DNA from: Vittaforma corneae ATCC 50505
Lineage: Eukaryota > Microsporidia > Nosematidae
NCBI RefSeq assembly: GCF_000231115.1
Contig: NW_006889846.1
Location: 1 to 56,311, forward strand
Length of the DNA stretch: 56,311 nucleotides
Direction: 5' to 3'
In this document: positions 37,117-45,397 of the stretch, one piece after another
Position numbering within the stretch: position 1 is the stretch's first letter
Layout: each line of letters opens with the position of its first letter
Program-made: the position numbers and the translations under genes
Notes under the pieces: generated by a model
What the model was told of the DNA's origin: nothing
The model's input: only the letters and a program-made list of their open reading frames with translations
Database searches by the model: none

Positions 37117-37686
37117 TTACAGAATGCCACCGATCGTATTTTTTCTGCAACGGTGGTTTTCTTCGTGAAGAGTCTCAAGAACAACATTAAATACACGGGA
37201 AAGTACAAAGACTTTTGAAAGCTTTCTAAAATTTTGCCTAGTTACGTTTAAACTGTTCCTTATTTGTGTATTTTTTACTTCCTTGTCGATAATTTTGCAC
37301 ATTTTATTTACAAATACAGGCTGAAGTCCGTCAAGATCAGCAAATAGGGTTTTGACAACTTCATAGTCAAGCTGCAGTCTATAAGCTGCAGCATCTACTG
37401 GCACGTCTTCCACATAAAACCGAACAAGAGTGTAGAGCTCTGTAAATGGGATTCTGTAGTTTGAGGCCCATGTGTTTATTCTTATGGGCTTACGCTTTCG
37501 GCATTTTCTGCAGACCCATCGATAGTGGTCTTTCCTGCTACTATCCTTGTGAATAACCATGTCACTCGTGCAGTTTGGACAGATTAATTTGCTGGGAAAC
37601 AGATTTTTGGCTTTGAGTGTGTGAACAATATCTTCTATGTTTAGATCATTTTTCCATTTCAGTAAATGGAACATGTCTTCTCCCAT
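37117..37686 (-). CDS. Merlin/ISXO2-type transposase derivative lacking the DDE domain
   Basis: 189 residues from MGEDMFHLLKW, placed directly after AAAACCCCCT and an AATTTTTT stretch, the normal cellular start signal. Residues about 34-70 form a zinc ribbon (CPNCTSDMV...WVCRKCRKRKP), followed by RIPFTELYTLVRFYVEDVPV and a helix-turn-helix-like DYEVVKTLFADL. This is the N-terminal DNA-binding module of ISXO2/Merlin transposases. The DDE catalytic part is absent; the C-terminus is short and basic. Either a domesticated DNA-binding protein or a truncated element; the intact frame and start signal favour domestication. Confidence 0.6.
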   Translation of the reverse strand: MGEDMFHLLKWKNDLNIEDIVHTLKAKNLFPSKLICPNCTSDMVIHKDSSRKDHYRWVCRKCRKRKPIRINTWASNYRIPFTELYTLVRFYVEDVPVDAAAYRLQLDYEVVKTLFADLDGLQPVFVNKMCKIIDKEVKNTQIRNSLNVTRQNFRKLSKVFVLSRVFNVVLETLHEENHRCRKNTIGGIL

Positions 37687-38053
37687 AGGGGGTTTTAAAA
37701 AATTTTTGAAAGAGCAGGCTAAATATATCATGGACAGTAATAGAGAGCAGAAAAAGTAAGTTGTCGTGATGTAAACATTCTGTTCAGTAAAATTTTAGAA
37801 AAGTAGCAATGCTGTCGCCAAGATAAGGATAGCCTATGCCTGAACATATTTGTATTGACGAAATGCTTGTTTTATACGTTGAATGGCGCAGAATGCTGTG
37901 ACAGCTTATAAAATTTCTCAATATCACTAAAGGATAAAAATTGGAGAACTTGTAACACATTTCTAGCCTCAACCATCCAGCAACATCATGCCACACAGAT
38001 ATTTACAGCTTGTATTTTAGCTACTTGTATGTCGCTGTTTATTTTTACCCCAT
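37687..38053. promoter_or_regulatory. Divergent upstream region of the Merlin-derived and RRM genes
   Basis: 367 bases. The minus-strand side has AATTTTTTAAAACCCCC at 37687-37706; the plus-strand side has TTTTTACCCC ending two bases before the RRM ATG. A 70-codon minus-strand frame between them lacks coding character. Confidence 0.55.
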
Positions 38054-38770
38054 ATGTTTTCGATCGAGAAACCATTGAATCCAACAAGAACTCTCATCAT
38101 TGCTGGATTTTGCGATTCCCAAGAGCTTGAAGAATACAAAAATAGTGTTTACAATTCAGAGAAGATGGTCGAATATTACACCATCCCACATCACAACGTT
38201 CTTTTTCTGGTCTTCTATGATCTGAGAGAATCTGTGAAATTTTACAGCAACTTCAAGCATGAAGAGCTGGGCATCAGCTACTCAATTTCAAAGCATGAAT
38301 TGCCAAAGAGAAACGAAGAGTGCACAGAAAAACATCTTCAGGGCTCTGTCATATTCTTTTTTAAAAACATTGATGTTAAGATTGAGGATAACTTTGTTAT
38401 CAACTTTCTGAAGCAATATGGTGAGATCAAGGCACTGAAGTATTCATCCACATACCAGAAAACAATAGAATTCTTTGATATCAGAGATGCCAGGAAGGCG
38501 TTTAATGCGCTTAACGGTTCACCATTTGGCACTGGGGAGATTAGCTGTTTCTGGGCATGGGATATTCCTGTTGGATCAAGAGTTGAATATATAAGGCTAG
38601 CTGATGAGCTCATCAGGCAAGGAGGCAGTGAAGCATCACCAAAGAGAGCGAGGATTGAGATAAAGTCCGATGCAAAAGTTGAAGCCAGTTCTAAAAAGAA
38701 TATGTTTGTTGCAGCTTTTGACAAGTTTATAGTAGAGAATATTATGGAAATCGAAAAGATGTTTAGATAG
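38054..38770 (+). CDS. RRM RNA-binding protein (Mei2-like fold)
   Basis: 238 residues. Residues 1-80 look like a degenerate RRM; a clearer RRM spans about 97-168: GSVIFFFKNIDVKIEDNFVI (RNP2 region), then LKQYGEIKALKYSS, then KTIEFFDIRDARKAFNALNGS. The DIRDARKAFNALNG helix is typical of Mei2-type RRMs. A Lys/Arg-rich stretch (SPKRARIEIKSDAK) may be a nuclear signal. ACCCC lies at the start. The exact orthologue is not resolved. Confidence 0.7.
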   Translation: MFSIEKPLNPTRTLIIAGFCDSQELEEYKNSVYNSEKMVEYYTIPHHNVLFLVFYDLRESVKFYSNFKHEELGISYSISKHELPKRNEECTEKHLQGSVIFFFKNIDVKIEDNFVINFLKQYGEIKALKYSSTYQKTIEFFDIRDARKAFNALNGSPFGTGEISCFWAWDIPVGSRVEYIRLADELIRQGGSEASPKRARIEIKSDAKVEASSKKNMFVAAFDKFIVENIMEIEKMFR

Positions 38771-39010
38771 CCAGATTTACTCCTCAATAAAGATCAAGTT
38801 GAGCAAGGATATTAGTGTGAATAAAATGTTTAGGCCAAAATCAATACAAGCTAGCGTATTCATTAGTACATAGTATCATTTTGATGACTTTTTATCTAAA
38901 TATCTTGTTTTGTATCCAATAGTGTTCTATTTCGTGTCAAATCCTTTAGGGATCTCAGAACTACATCAGTTATATCCTGCTAAATTTTTACTTTCGTTTG
39001 CATTTCTTGA

Positions 39011-39039
39011 AAATTTTTAAAAATTTTAGACCCTCGCAG
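39011..39039 (+). promoter_or_regulatory. Double AAATTT plus CCC start signal of RPL40
   Basis: Two AAATTTT blocks (39011 and 39021) are followed by GACCCTCGCAG up to the ATG at 39040. It is one of the clearest copies of the window's start signature and decides the start. Confidence 0.7.
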
Positions 39040-39408
39040 ATGCAAATTTTCATAAAGTCACCAAATGGTCTTAAGACGGTCGAATTTGATAATTCTATGA
39101 CCGTCGGTGAGCTGCAAGCTCATGTTTCCTCTGTTTGCGGCTTTGAGTATACTTTTTCGCAACCGCCTTATCTCTGTGCCGCCAGAGTTTTCTCTGAGAA
39201 CACCACGTTCAATGTACACATTCCCGTACTTGGTGGATTTAAGGATCTGACTGAAGAGGTGAAGGAACTGGCACGTAATCACATTATGGTTAAGATATGC
39301 AGAAAATGCTATGCTAGAAACTCTATTAATGCCGAGAGATGCAGGAAGAAATATTGTGGACACTCGACAAACCTCAGACCAAAGAAGATGTCCGGAAAGA
39401 AAGTTTAA
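39040..39408 (+). CDS. Ubiquitin-like/ribosomal protein L40 (eL40) fusion with degenerate ubiquitin part
   Basis: 122 residues. Residues 1-66 (MQIFIKSPNGLKTVEFDNSM...) align with ubiquitin at the first strands and end in VLGG instead of LRGG; the segment is ten residues short and has only Lys6 and Lys12, no counterparts of Lys48 or Lys63. Residues 67-122 are eL40 with CRKC...C....C (Cys87, 90, 101, 106), a four-cysteine zinc site. eL40 is a late 60S protein needed for translocation. The Gly-Gly may still be a cleavage site, but the released product is unlikely to act as normal ubiquitin. Confidence 0.88.
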   Translation: MQIFIKSPNGLKTVEFDNSMTVGELQAHVSSVCGFEYTFSQPPYLCAARVFSENTTFNVHIPVLGGFKDLTEEVKELARNHIMVKICRKCYARNSINAERCRKKYCGHSTNLRPKKMSGKKV

Positions 39409-39611
39409 ATAAATTGTTTTGCGGAAAGACATATAATGTAGAACTGTGTTCAACATCCTGATATTAAAGTGTGCAACTGTTGGTAAGGTATGCCCAGAAA
39501 GTGACACAAAGCTAGTTAATTAAACGTAGCTGTAGTGTAACATGTCAATCTATCTTGCACTGGATCTACTCTGCTGCACAAATGCTCTACAAGGAGACAA
39601 ATCTTTTGTTT

Positions 39612-39635
39612 TGAATTTCGAAAATTTTTGACCCT
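39612..39635 (+). promoter_or_regulatory. AAATTT...CCC start signal of CysRS
   Basis: GAATTTCG and AAAATTTTTG precede ACCCT, which touches the ATG at 39636. This is a textbook example of the motif in this window. Confidence 0.65.
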
Positions 39636-41081
39636 ATGGAACAACCAGATCATCAATCCCTATTTCTGTACAACACTTTAACCAAAAAATGCGAAAAGTT
39701 TACTCCAAACGAGGGAACTACCGTAAAAATTTATATCTGTGGCCCAACCGTCTACGATTCGCCGCACATAGGACATGCCAGGACATACATCTCATTTGAC
39801 ATAATCAGGAGAGTCCTGAGAGATTATTTTAAATATGATGTGATGTTCGTAATGAATATCACAAACATTGATGACAAAATAATTAAAAGAGCTGCAGAGA
39901 AAAATATCTCATGCGAAGAACTGGGCATGATCTATGAGAAAGAGTTTCTTGATGAAATGGAAAATTTAAATGTTCTTCGACCCGATTTCATCACAAGAGT
40001 TACTGAATATGTTCCTGAAATTGTCAAGTTTATTGAAAAATTGGAAGACAAGGGCATGGCATATGAATCTAATGGGTCGGTATACTTTAATCTAACAAAG
40101 TACAAGGAAACCTTCAAATACAATCTACTTAGGCCAGAGACTACAAACGAGGAAGAAGAGGATAACTCAGAAAAGAAATCGAGGGAAGACTTTGTGCTCT
40201 GGAAGGCCTCCAAACCGGGAGAACCAATCTATGAGAGCAAGTGGGGAAAGGGCCGACCTGGATGGCATATTGAATGCTCTGTCATGGCATCAGAGATTCT
40301 TGGCAAGAAGCTCGATATTCATGCCGGTGGCATTGATCTCGCATTTCCACACCACGAAAACGAAGTGGCTCAGTGCCAAGGCTATTTTGGGGATTCCTGG
40401 GTGAAGTATTTTCTTCATACTGGCCATTTGAACATTGATGGATTGAAAATGTCCAAAAGTCTCAAGAATTTCCTAACCATTAGGGATATTGTGCAGGCAA
40501 GCTCTCCCCTTCACTTAAGAGTGTTGTTTTTGCAACACCAGTGGAATAAGGAAATGAACTATGATCAGGATCAGTTAAAAGAGGCAGATGCCATTCTTAA
40601 GAAGATATTCAACTTTGTTTCCAATGCTGAATCACTTGTTAAAAGAAATGATGCCAGACCACTCAACGATCTTGACAGGAAGCTCATTTTTGATCTTGAA
40701 GCTTCCCGAGAAGAGGTTAATTCGGCGCTGAGAAATAACATTAACACAAGCAAGGCATTAGATGTTCTGCTCGATCTTATTTCAAACGTGAATATTCATC
40801 TGAAAATAGCTCACACTGATGTTCTTAGGCTACTTCTTAATTTCATTTTGCAAATCTTGGGTATTTTTGGAATTTGCCAGAAAAAAGACGTCAAGAATGA
40901 AGATGAAAAGATAGCCGAGCTCCTAAGTAGTTTTAGAAATGAGATAAGGATAGCACTTAAGAACAAATCAGACAGCAAAGGGTTGTTTGAAATATGCGAC
41001 AAGGTCAGGGAATCAATCAAAGAGTTTGGATATGTTATTGACGACAGTCAGTCAGGGTCTGTTTTAAGAAAAAGCATGTAA
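39636..41081 (+). CDS. Cysteinyl-tRNA synthetase
   Basis: 481 residues, class I synthetase. ICGPTVYDSPHIGHARTYISF holds the first zinc Cys and the HIGH motif (about 30-50); RPGWHIECSVMASEILG and DLAFPHHENEVAQCQ give the remaining zinc ligands; GLKMSKSLKNF is KMSKS. The C-terminal DALR-type helical domain is present but short, with no large eukaryote-specific insertions. It charges tRNA-Cys in the cytosol. Single copy seems likely, as expected for a genome without an organelle translation system. Confidence 0.96.
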   Translation: MEQPDHQSLFLYNTLTKKCEKFTPNEGTTVKIYICGPTVYDSPHIGHARTYISFDIIRRVLRDYFKYDVMFVMNITNIDDKIIKRAAEKNISCEELGMIYEKEFLDEMENLNVLRPDFITRVTEYVPEIVKFIEKLEDKGMAYESNGSVYFNLTKYKETFKYNLLRPETTNEEEEDNSEKKSREDFVLWKASKPGEPIYESKWGKGRPGWHIECSVMASEILGKKLDIHAGGIDLAFPHHENEVAQCQGYFGDSWVKYFLHTGHLNIDGLKMSKSLKNFLTIRDIVQASSPLHLRVLFLQHQWNKEMNYDQDQLKEADAILKKIFNFVSNAESLVKRNDARPLNDLDRKLIFDLEASREEVNSALRNNINTSKALDVLLDLISNVNIHLKIAHTDVLRLLLNFILQILGIFGICQKKDVKNEDEKIAELLSSFRNEIRIALKNKSDSKGLFEICDKVRESIKEFGYVIDDSQSGSVLRKSM

Positions 41082-41216
41082 GAGCACGATGAACCATTTA
41101 TTAATAAAAACACTCCCTGCCAGTTAGTTGTTTGCCATTGTTTAGAGTAGTATTAATGTGTAAAAGTAAAAAGTACGCAATGGTTAATACATTGTGAACT
41201 ACGGTTGCTTTTACTT

Positions 41217-41465
41217 TTATTTATTTTCGCTGTTGTAAAGATTGCACAAATGATTCATTAGGACTTTTTCGTCCTCTTTCTTGCTTTCCAAAATCTCAAG
41301 TAGCCGTTTCTTCTGATCAGTCACAGCATTGAGGTTTTTAGCTATTTTTCTGAGAGAAAGATTCTCAATTGGCTCATAGATTGCCTCTCCAGACAGGTAG
41401 GCTATCTTGTTCACGATGCTTATTGGGTTTGAGAACTTTTCACTTATCTTGTAATGTTGTGGCAT
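41217..41465 (-). CDS. Small hypothetical protein (82 aa)
   Basis: Starts MPQHYKISEKFSNPISIVNK, immediately after GCCCCCAAGCCC, a very strong start signal. The middle has YEPIENLSLRKIAKNLNAV and the C-terminus is a Lys/Glu-rich helix (QKKRLLEILESKKEDEKVLM). No family recognised; a small helical subunit of a nuclear complex (Mediator or kinetochore type) is possible but unsupported. Confidence 0.6.
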   Translation of the reverse strand: MPQHYKISEKFSNPISIVNKIAYLSGEAIYEPIENLSLRKIAKNLNAVTDQKKRLLEILESKKEDEKVLMNHLCNLYNSENK

Positions 41466-41896
41466 GGGCTTGGGGGCATTAGTGGCTTAAATGGGCAATG
41501 AGTATGACCTGCTGAAGTAGAAGAGATAATAGTGGTGATCACCAGAACTTATCTAGTTGCGATGACTTAATATATCAACACTTCTACCATATCTGGCAAT
41601 ATTCGGCGAAACTTTTGTCGAAACGTGTGGTGGTGTAGAGCTGCTACAGCTTACTCTAAAATGGTATTAAAGTAGAAGCTACCAATTACTTATTTGGTAT
41701 GCCTGGCAATGTAAAACATCACAGCCAAAACTAATGTATTTAGTTAGATACATGCCTGTCTACAGCCTCTTCTTGCATACACATTGGATATTGCAACGAT
41801 GCCATAGATTTGACTGTCATAAATTAAAATTTCAACATGGCATGTGGTTTATAATTAATTTATATTTTGGTTAAATTTTCTGTAAAACACTCACCC
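41466..41896. other. Divergent intergenic region, no gene recognised
   Basis: 431 bases between two genes pointing away from each other. Both ends carry C-runs next to the starts. The perfect 12-bp palindrome TGGTGATCACCA (41533-41544) could be a dimer binding site. No RNA gene recognised. Confidence 0.5.
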
Positions 41897-42565
41897 ATGA
41901 AATTTGCTTTTTCCAAAACGCATTTACTGTTTGCATGTGCCATATTTCTACTTCTTGCATTATTAGTCTACATTGCCATGAGATTTCGACTCTTTAGCAA
42001 AATTGAAGTAAAGGAAATGGCCTTGGGCTCTGGCATCCTTGTCTTTACTCCTTACCGAGGGAGCTATTCGAATGTCTCCGAAAAATTTGCACAGGCTATG
42101 AAGGATTTCTCGGAGTTCTTTGGTAAAGATGTACGGTATTTTGGTATCTACTACGATAACCCCAGCCAGTTGGTTGATCCAAATGAAGGCAGGGCCATCA
42201 TCGGTGCGTGTTTTGATGAAACCAGAAATCTGGAAAGCTTTATTAATAAGCATAAGAACTATCGAACTGTCGAATTTAAGAACCTCAAAGGATTCGGAGC
42301 CACATTTCCTCTTTATAACAACTTTGATTTACTTGTGGCCGTTGTTAGGGGATATCCTGCCATAAGGGCATATGGAATCGAAAAGAAGCTGATGGACAGA
42401 TGTCTCTGTTCCGTTGAATTTTATGATAATTCAAGGGGCACACTTACTATCGCCTTTCCTTATCATGAAAATAATGAATCGATCCTTTATCAGACAGGAT
42501 ATCCCGTGCCTGTAATAAAAGATGATCAAAGTGTAAAGAGGAGTGTACTTAAGAAAGATGAGTAG
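41897..42565 (+). CDS. TEX264-like membrane protein with GyrI-like domain
   Basis: 222 residues; CTCACCC directly precedes the ATG. An N-terminal membrane anchor (HLLFACAIFLLLALLVYIAM) is followed by a GyrI-like fold: VFTPYRGSYSNVSEKF, DVRYFGIYYDNPSQL, EGRAIIGACFDE, and KGFGATFPLYNN. The order and the YYDNP motif match human TEX264, an ER-membrane receptor for ER-phagy. The C-terminus is short and basic and has no visible LC3-interacting motif of the FEEL type, so a role as an autophagy receptor is not supported by sequence. Assignment by pattern recognition. Confidence 0.6.
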   Translation: MKFAFSKTHLLFACAIFLLLALLVYIAMRFRLFSKIEVKEMALGSGILVFTPYRGSYSNVSEKFAQAMKDFSEFFGKDVRYFGIYYDNPSQLVDPNEGRAIIGACFDETRNLESFINKHKNYRTVEFKNLKGFGATFPLYNNFDLLVAVVRGYPAIRAYGIEKKLMDRCLCSVEFYDNSRGTLTIAFPYHENNESILYQTGYPVPVIKDDQSVKRSVLKKDE

Positions 42566-42597
42566 TGTTTTAATTAAATTAATATCGTAATTAATTA

Positions 42598-43116
42598 CTA
42601 TTCTGAAAAATCAAATCGCTCACCGTTTATAAGCTTTAGGTAGTCTTCCACACTCATCTCAATGGAGGCAGTCAAAGAACCTGCGTTGAAACATATTGTA
42701 TTATTTTCCAGTATTGAATTGTCCAGGAAAATGTCAAGTGGAAGAATAGGACGCCCAAAGGGTGGTATGCAACCTGGGACAAGACCCGTCAATGCTTTTA
42801 ACTCTTCATTGTTAGCAAATCTTACCTTCTTACTACTAAATCTTGCCTTTATTTTCTTAAAGCTTATTATTTTGGCAGCGCTTAGCACAAACAGCTTAAA
42901 CTCATCGTTTATTTTGAGTATCATCGCCTTTCCGCCATCCTCCAATCTCTCATTTCGGAGCTTTGCAACGTCCTTCGAAGCACCTGCAGGTTCGTGGTAA
43001 TCAATCTTGTAGATGGTTTTGTTATCACTTAGCATATTCTTTATACTTTCAAGCACTCTTGCAGAATTTTTCTGATATTCTAAGTCATTAACAGCATCTG
43101 TTTTAACCTCAATCAT
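42598..43116 (-). CDS. YbaK/ProX-family aminoacyl-tRNA deacylase
   Basis: 172 residues; TTTACCCACAA precedes the ATG. The YbaK pattern is complete: GGKAMILKINDEFKLFVL, then KVRFANNEELKALTGLVPGCIPPFG (the tGxxpGxvpPfg motif), then LDIFLDNSILENNTICFNAGS and MSVEDYLKLI. Such proteins hydrolyse mischarged tRNAs in trans. The preceding CysRS/YbaK proximity recalls Cys-tRNA-Pro editing, but the substrate cannot be told from sequence. Confidence 0.88.
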   Translation of the reverse strand: MIEVKTDAVNDLEYQKNSARVLESIKNMLSDNKTIYKIDYHEPAGASKDVAKLRNERLEDGGKAMILKINDEFKLFVLSAAKIISFKKIKARFSSKKVRFANNEELKALTGLVPGCIPPFGRPILPLDIFLDNSILENNTICFNAGSLTASIEMSVEDYLKLINGERFDFSE

Positions 43117-43439
43117 TTGTGGGTAAACAACATTTTAAGTTTACAGAATCAAGCAAAAATTTTGTATCAAAGCTGGTAAGCAGATGTGTTGGGGCAGTAG
43201 AGTATGCTGGAGACTTTATGCATTTAGAGATAGCATGGCACATGCAGACCTTCTCATCACAGATGCACAGACTGTGTTTAAGGACACACCTGTATATATT
43301 CTCAGCTAGCCACCAATTTTCTTCTGGAAGATATCTTCTTGCTGATGAGCAAACAAGTTAGCATGCCTAGGTTGCCATCTTGTTCTTTTCAGCTCTCCTT
43401 TTTCTTAAAATTTTTATCTTGACAAAATTTTCACCCTCC
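43117..43439. promoter_or_regulatory. Divergent upstream region of YbaK and RPL17 genes
   Basis: 323 bases between divergent starts. The RPL17 side contains AAAATTTTTATC and AAAATTTTCACCCTCC up to the ATG, a strong ribosomal-protein-type signal. No other feature seen. Confidence 0.55.
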
Positions 43440-43964
43440 ATGCCACAGCGATACAACTGCGACATTATAGATCCGGCAAACACCGTAAAGGCTGCCCTCC
43501 ACAATGCTAGAGTATCTTTCAAAAAGACCCGCGAGACCTGTTCTACACTCAGAGGAAGGACAGTAGATGGATGCATTGCTTATCTTGAGAATGTTATTGG
43601 CAAGAAGGAATGTGTTCCGTTCAGAAGATATCGCTACGGTGTTCATTCTACGCCACAGGCACGTGCATTTGACGGAAAGTATCCATGCACCAAGGGGAGA
43701 TGGCCAATTAAAAGCTGTGAGACAGTCATTAAGCTTCTGAAAAACATCAAGGATAATGCTGTGCAGAAGAATCTAGATGCAAGGGAGCTGATCATAAAGA
43801 TGATATCTGTGAATAAAGCGCCAATTATCCACGGAAGATGCTTCAGAGCGCACGGCAGAGTGAATGCATTTAACAAGAGCCCATGCCATCTTCAGGTTGT
43901 TTGTGTGAAGAGATCTGAGAAAGTGCCGGTGGATGCATCTATTGTCGAGGTAAGGGAGGAATAA
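43440..43964 (+). CDS. Ribosomal protein L17 (uL22)
   Basis: 174 residues from MPQRYNCDIIDPANTVKAAL; the longer upstream frame runs through the AAATTT/CCC signal and is rejected. Matches uL22: ARVSFKKTRETCSTLRGRTV, RRYRYGVHSTPQARAFDGKY, RWPIKSCETVIKLLKNIKDNA, APIIHGRCFRAHGRVNAF. uL22 lines the 60S exit tunnel. Full length. Confidence 0.97.
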   Translation: MPQRYNCDIIDPANTVKAALHNARVSFKKTRETCSTLRGRTVDGCIAYLENVIGKKECVPFRRYRYGVHSTPQARAFDGKYPCTKGRWPIKSCETVIKLLKNIKDNAVQKNLDARELIIKMISVNKAPIIHGRCFRAHGRVNAFNKSPCHLQVVCVKRSEKVPVDASIVEVREE

Positions 43965-44220
43965 ATATTTTCTTTATTATTTGCAGAAAAGCCTTTCGTC
44001 TAGCAATATGAAAGACTATTTGGGTGGTGGACAACTGTTTCAAATAGGTTATCACAGTATATTTGCACATAATGATATATAAAAATCAGCTTTATGGGCA
44101 AGTAGTTGTTGGGCATATAGTATGCCATGGGTTTTGATGGGTCTTCTGCACATTGCAGTAGTTCTTGAACAAGCTTTATTTGCATTGTATTTGTATTTCT
44201 GTGTTGTTTGTTTTAAACCC

Positions 44221-45048
44221 ATGCTCTCGCAGGCAAGTACATTTTCACTTGAAAACGATTACAGCATAAACAAGAAGACTGTTCCAGAACCATTCAAAGA
44301 GGAACAAATAAAGCTAAGTAAGAACGAAGCTAACTTTATCAATGAGGAAGGATGCTCCTTTGCCTCTCCTAGGTTTGTCTATTTGCAGGATGTCTTACTC
44401 AAAAGTAAAGATAGGGAAGTCTCGGAAGAAGACCTGTATGAAAACAATGGAGGCACCTCCCTTGTTGTAACCACAGATAACAAAATAATCATCGCTAGCG
44501 ACACCAGACATAGCTCCGACTACACCATAAACTCCAGAAAAATGACTAAAATATTCAAGATAGGAGAATTCTATCTTGCTACCACAGGATTCTTTGCTGA
44601 TAGCTTTGAAGTTTATACAAACTTAATGTATCAGGTAAAGCAATACGAAACATACAGCAGAATCACCCTCAAGGCATTGGCACATCTTCTCCATAACCTG
44701 CTATATTCTAAAAGGTTTTTTCCATACTACTCATATGCTATTTTATGCGGGTTTGACAATGGCACGGCGACAGTTTACTCTTATGATCCTGTAGGATCGT
44801 ATGATAAGACTCGATGCAGATGCAATGGCTCAAGCTCTGTTATGATACAGCCATTGCTGGACAGCTGGATTATGGGAAAGAACTTTAAGGACTTCAAAGA
44901 ACCATCATTCTCAGAGACATTGGAACTTGTAAAGAAGGCCTTTGATGCAGCCTCCGAAAGAGATGTGAAAACGAAAGATTATTTAGAAATCTATGTTATT
45001 GAGAAAGACTCAATGTCGCATGAGCTTATACCACTTCGAAAGGATTGA
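44221..45048 (+). CDS. 20S proteasome subunit beta-6 (Pre7/PSMB1 type)
   Basis: 275 residues from MLSQASTF, with AAACCC touching the ATG; a hydrophobic upstream extension in frame is rejected. YENNGGTSLVVTTDNKIIIASDTRHS and LLYSKRFFPYYSYAILCGFD, then VYSYDPVGSYDKTRCRCNGSS and ASERDVKTKDYLEI are beta-6 signatures. Beta-6 is a non-catalytic subunit (Thr1 is replaced in the mature part). The propeptide of about 75 residues is long. Confidence 0.93.
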   Translation: MLSQASTFSLENDYSINKKTVPEPFKEEQIKLSKNEANFINEEGCSFASPRFVYLQDVLLKSKDREVSEEDLYENNGGTSLVVTTDNKIIIASDTRHSSDYTINSRKMTKIFKIGEFYLATTGFFADSFEVYTNLMYQVKQYETYSRITLKALAHLLHNLLYSKRFFPYYSYAILCGFDNGTATVYSYDPVGSYDKTRCRCNGSSSVMIQPLLDSWIMGKNFKDFKEPSFSETLELVKKAFDAASERDVKTKDYLEIYVIEKDSMSHELIPLRKD

Positions 45049-45397
45049 ATAAATCAGGCTAAAATTTATGCTTTAGTATTCATTTATAGAAGTAAGGACA
45101 TTTAACTAAAGGAGTGGCAATTATAAACTGTGTTAGCATATTGCTGGAAGAAAGGCCAGGTGGAAGCATCTAATCAGCTGCCGACCACTTATGGCCTACT
45201 TTATAACATGAAGAGCTGTCCCGAAAGATATGTATGCATTCTACAGTTACATTAACAGGTAGTAATAGATCAGTATATGTTTTTGTGGCGGACAGTTTTC
45301 TATGGCCTTACATATCGCTTTCCATTAAATAACGAATATTAATTCATAACGTCACATTCTACTTTAAACTTATATTTATGCTTTTTTCCATCCACCC
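45049..45397. other. Intergenic, no feature seen
   Basis: 349 bases. AATAAA overlaps the stop region of the proteasome gene. TCCATCCACCC touches the next start. Nothing else recognised. Confidence 0.5.

Noticed and set aside
37784..37996. 70-codon minus-strand frame upstream of the RRM gene
   Set aside because: No start signal, Ser/Tyr/Ile-rich, lies in a divergent promoter region.
43330..43370. Hammerhead-like CTGATGAG stretch upstream of RPL17
   Set aside because: The required GAAA core and flanking stems are not present.
44122..44220. Hydrophobic N-terminal extension of the proteasome subunit
   Set aside because: It would be a membrane segment unsuitable for a cytosolic proteasome subunit; the CCC signal lies directly at the later ATG.
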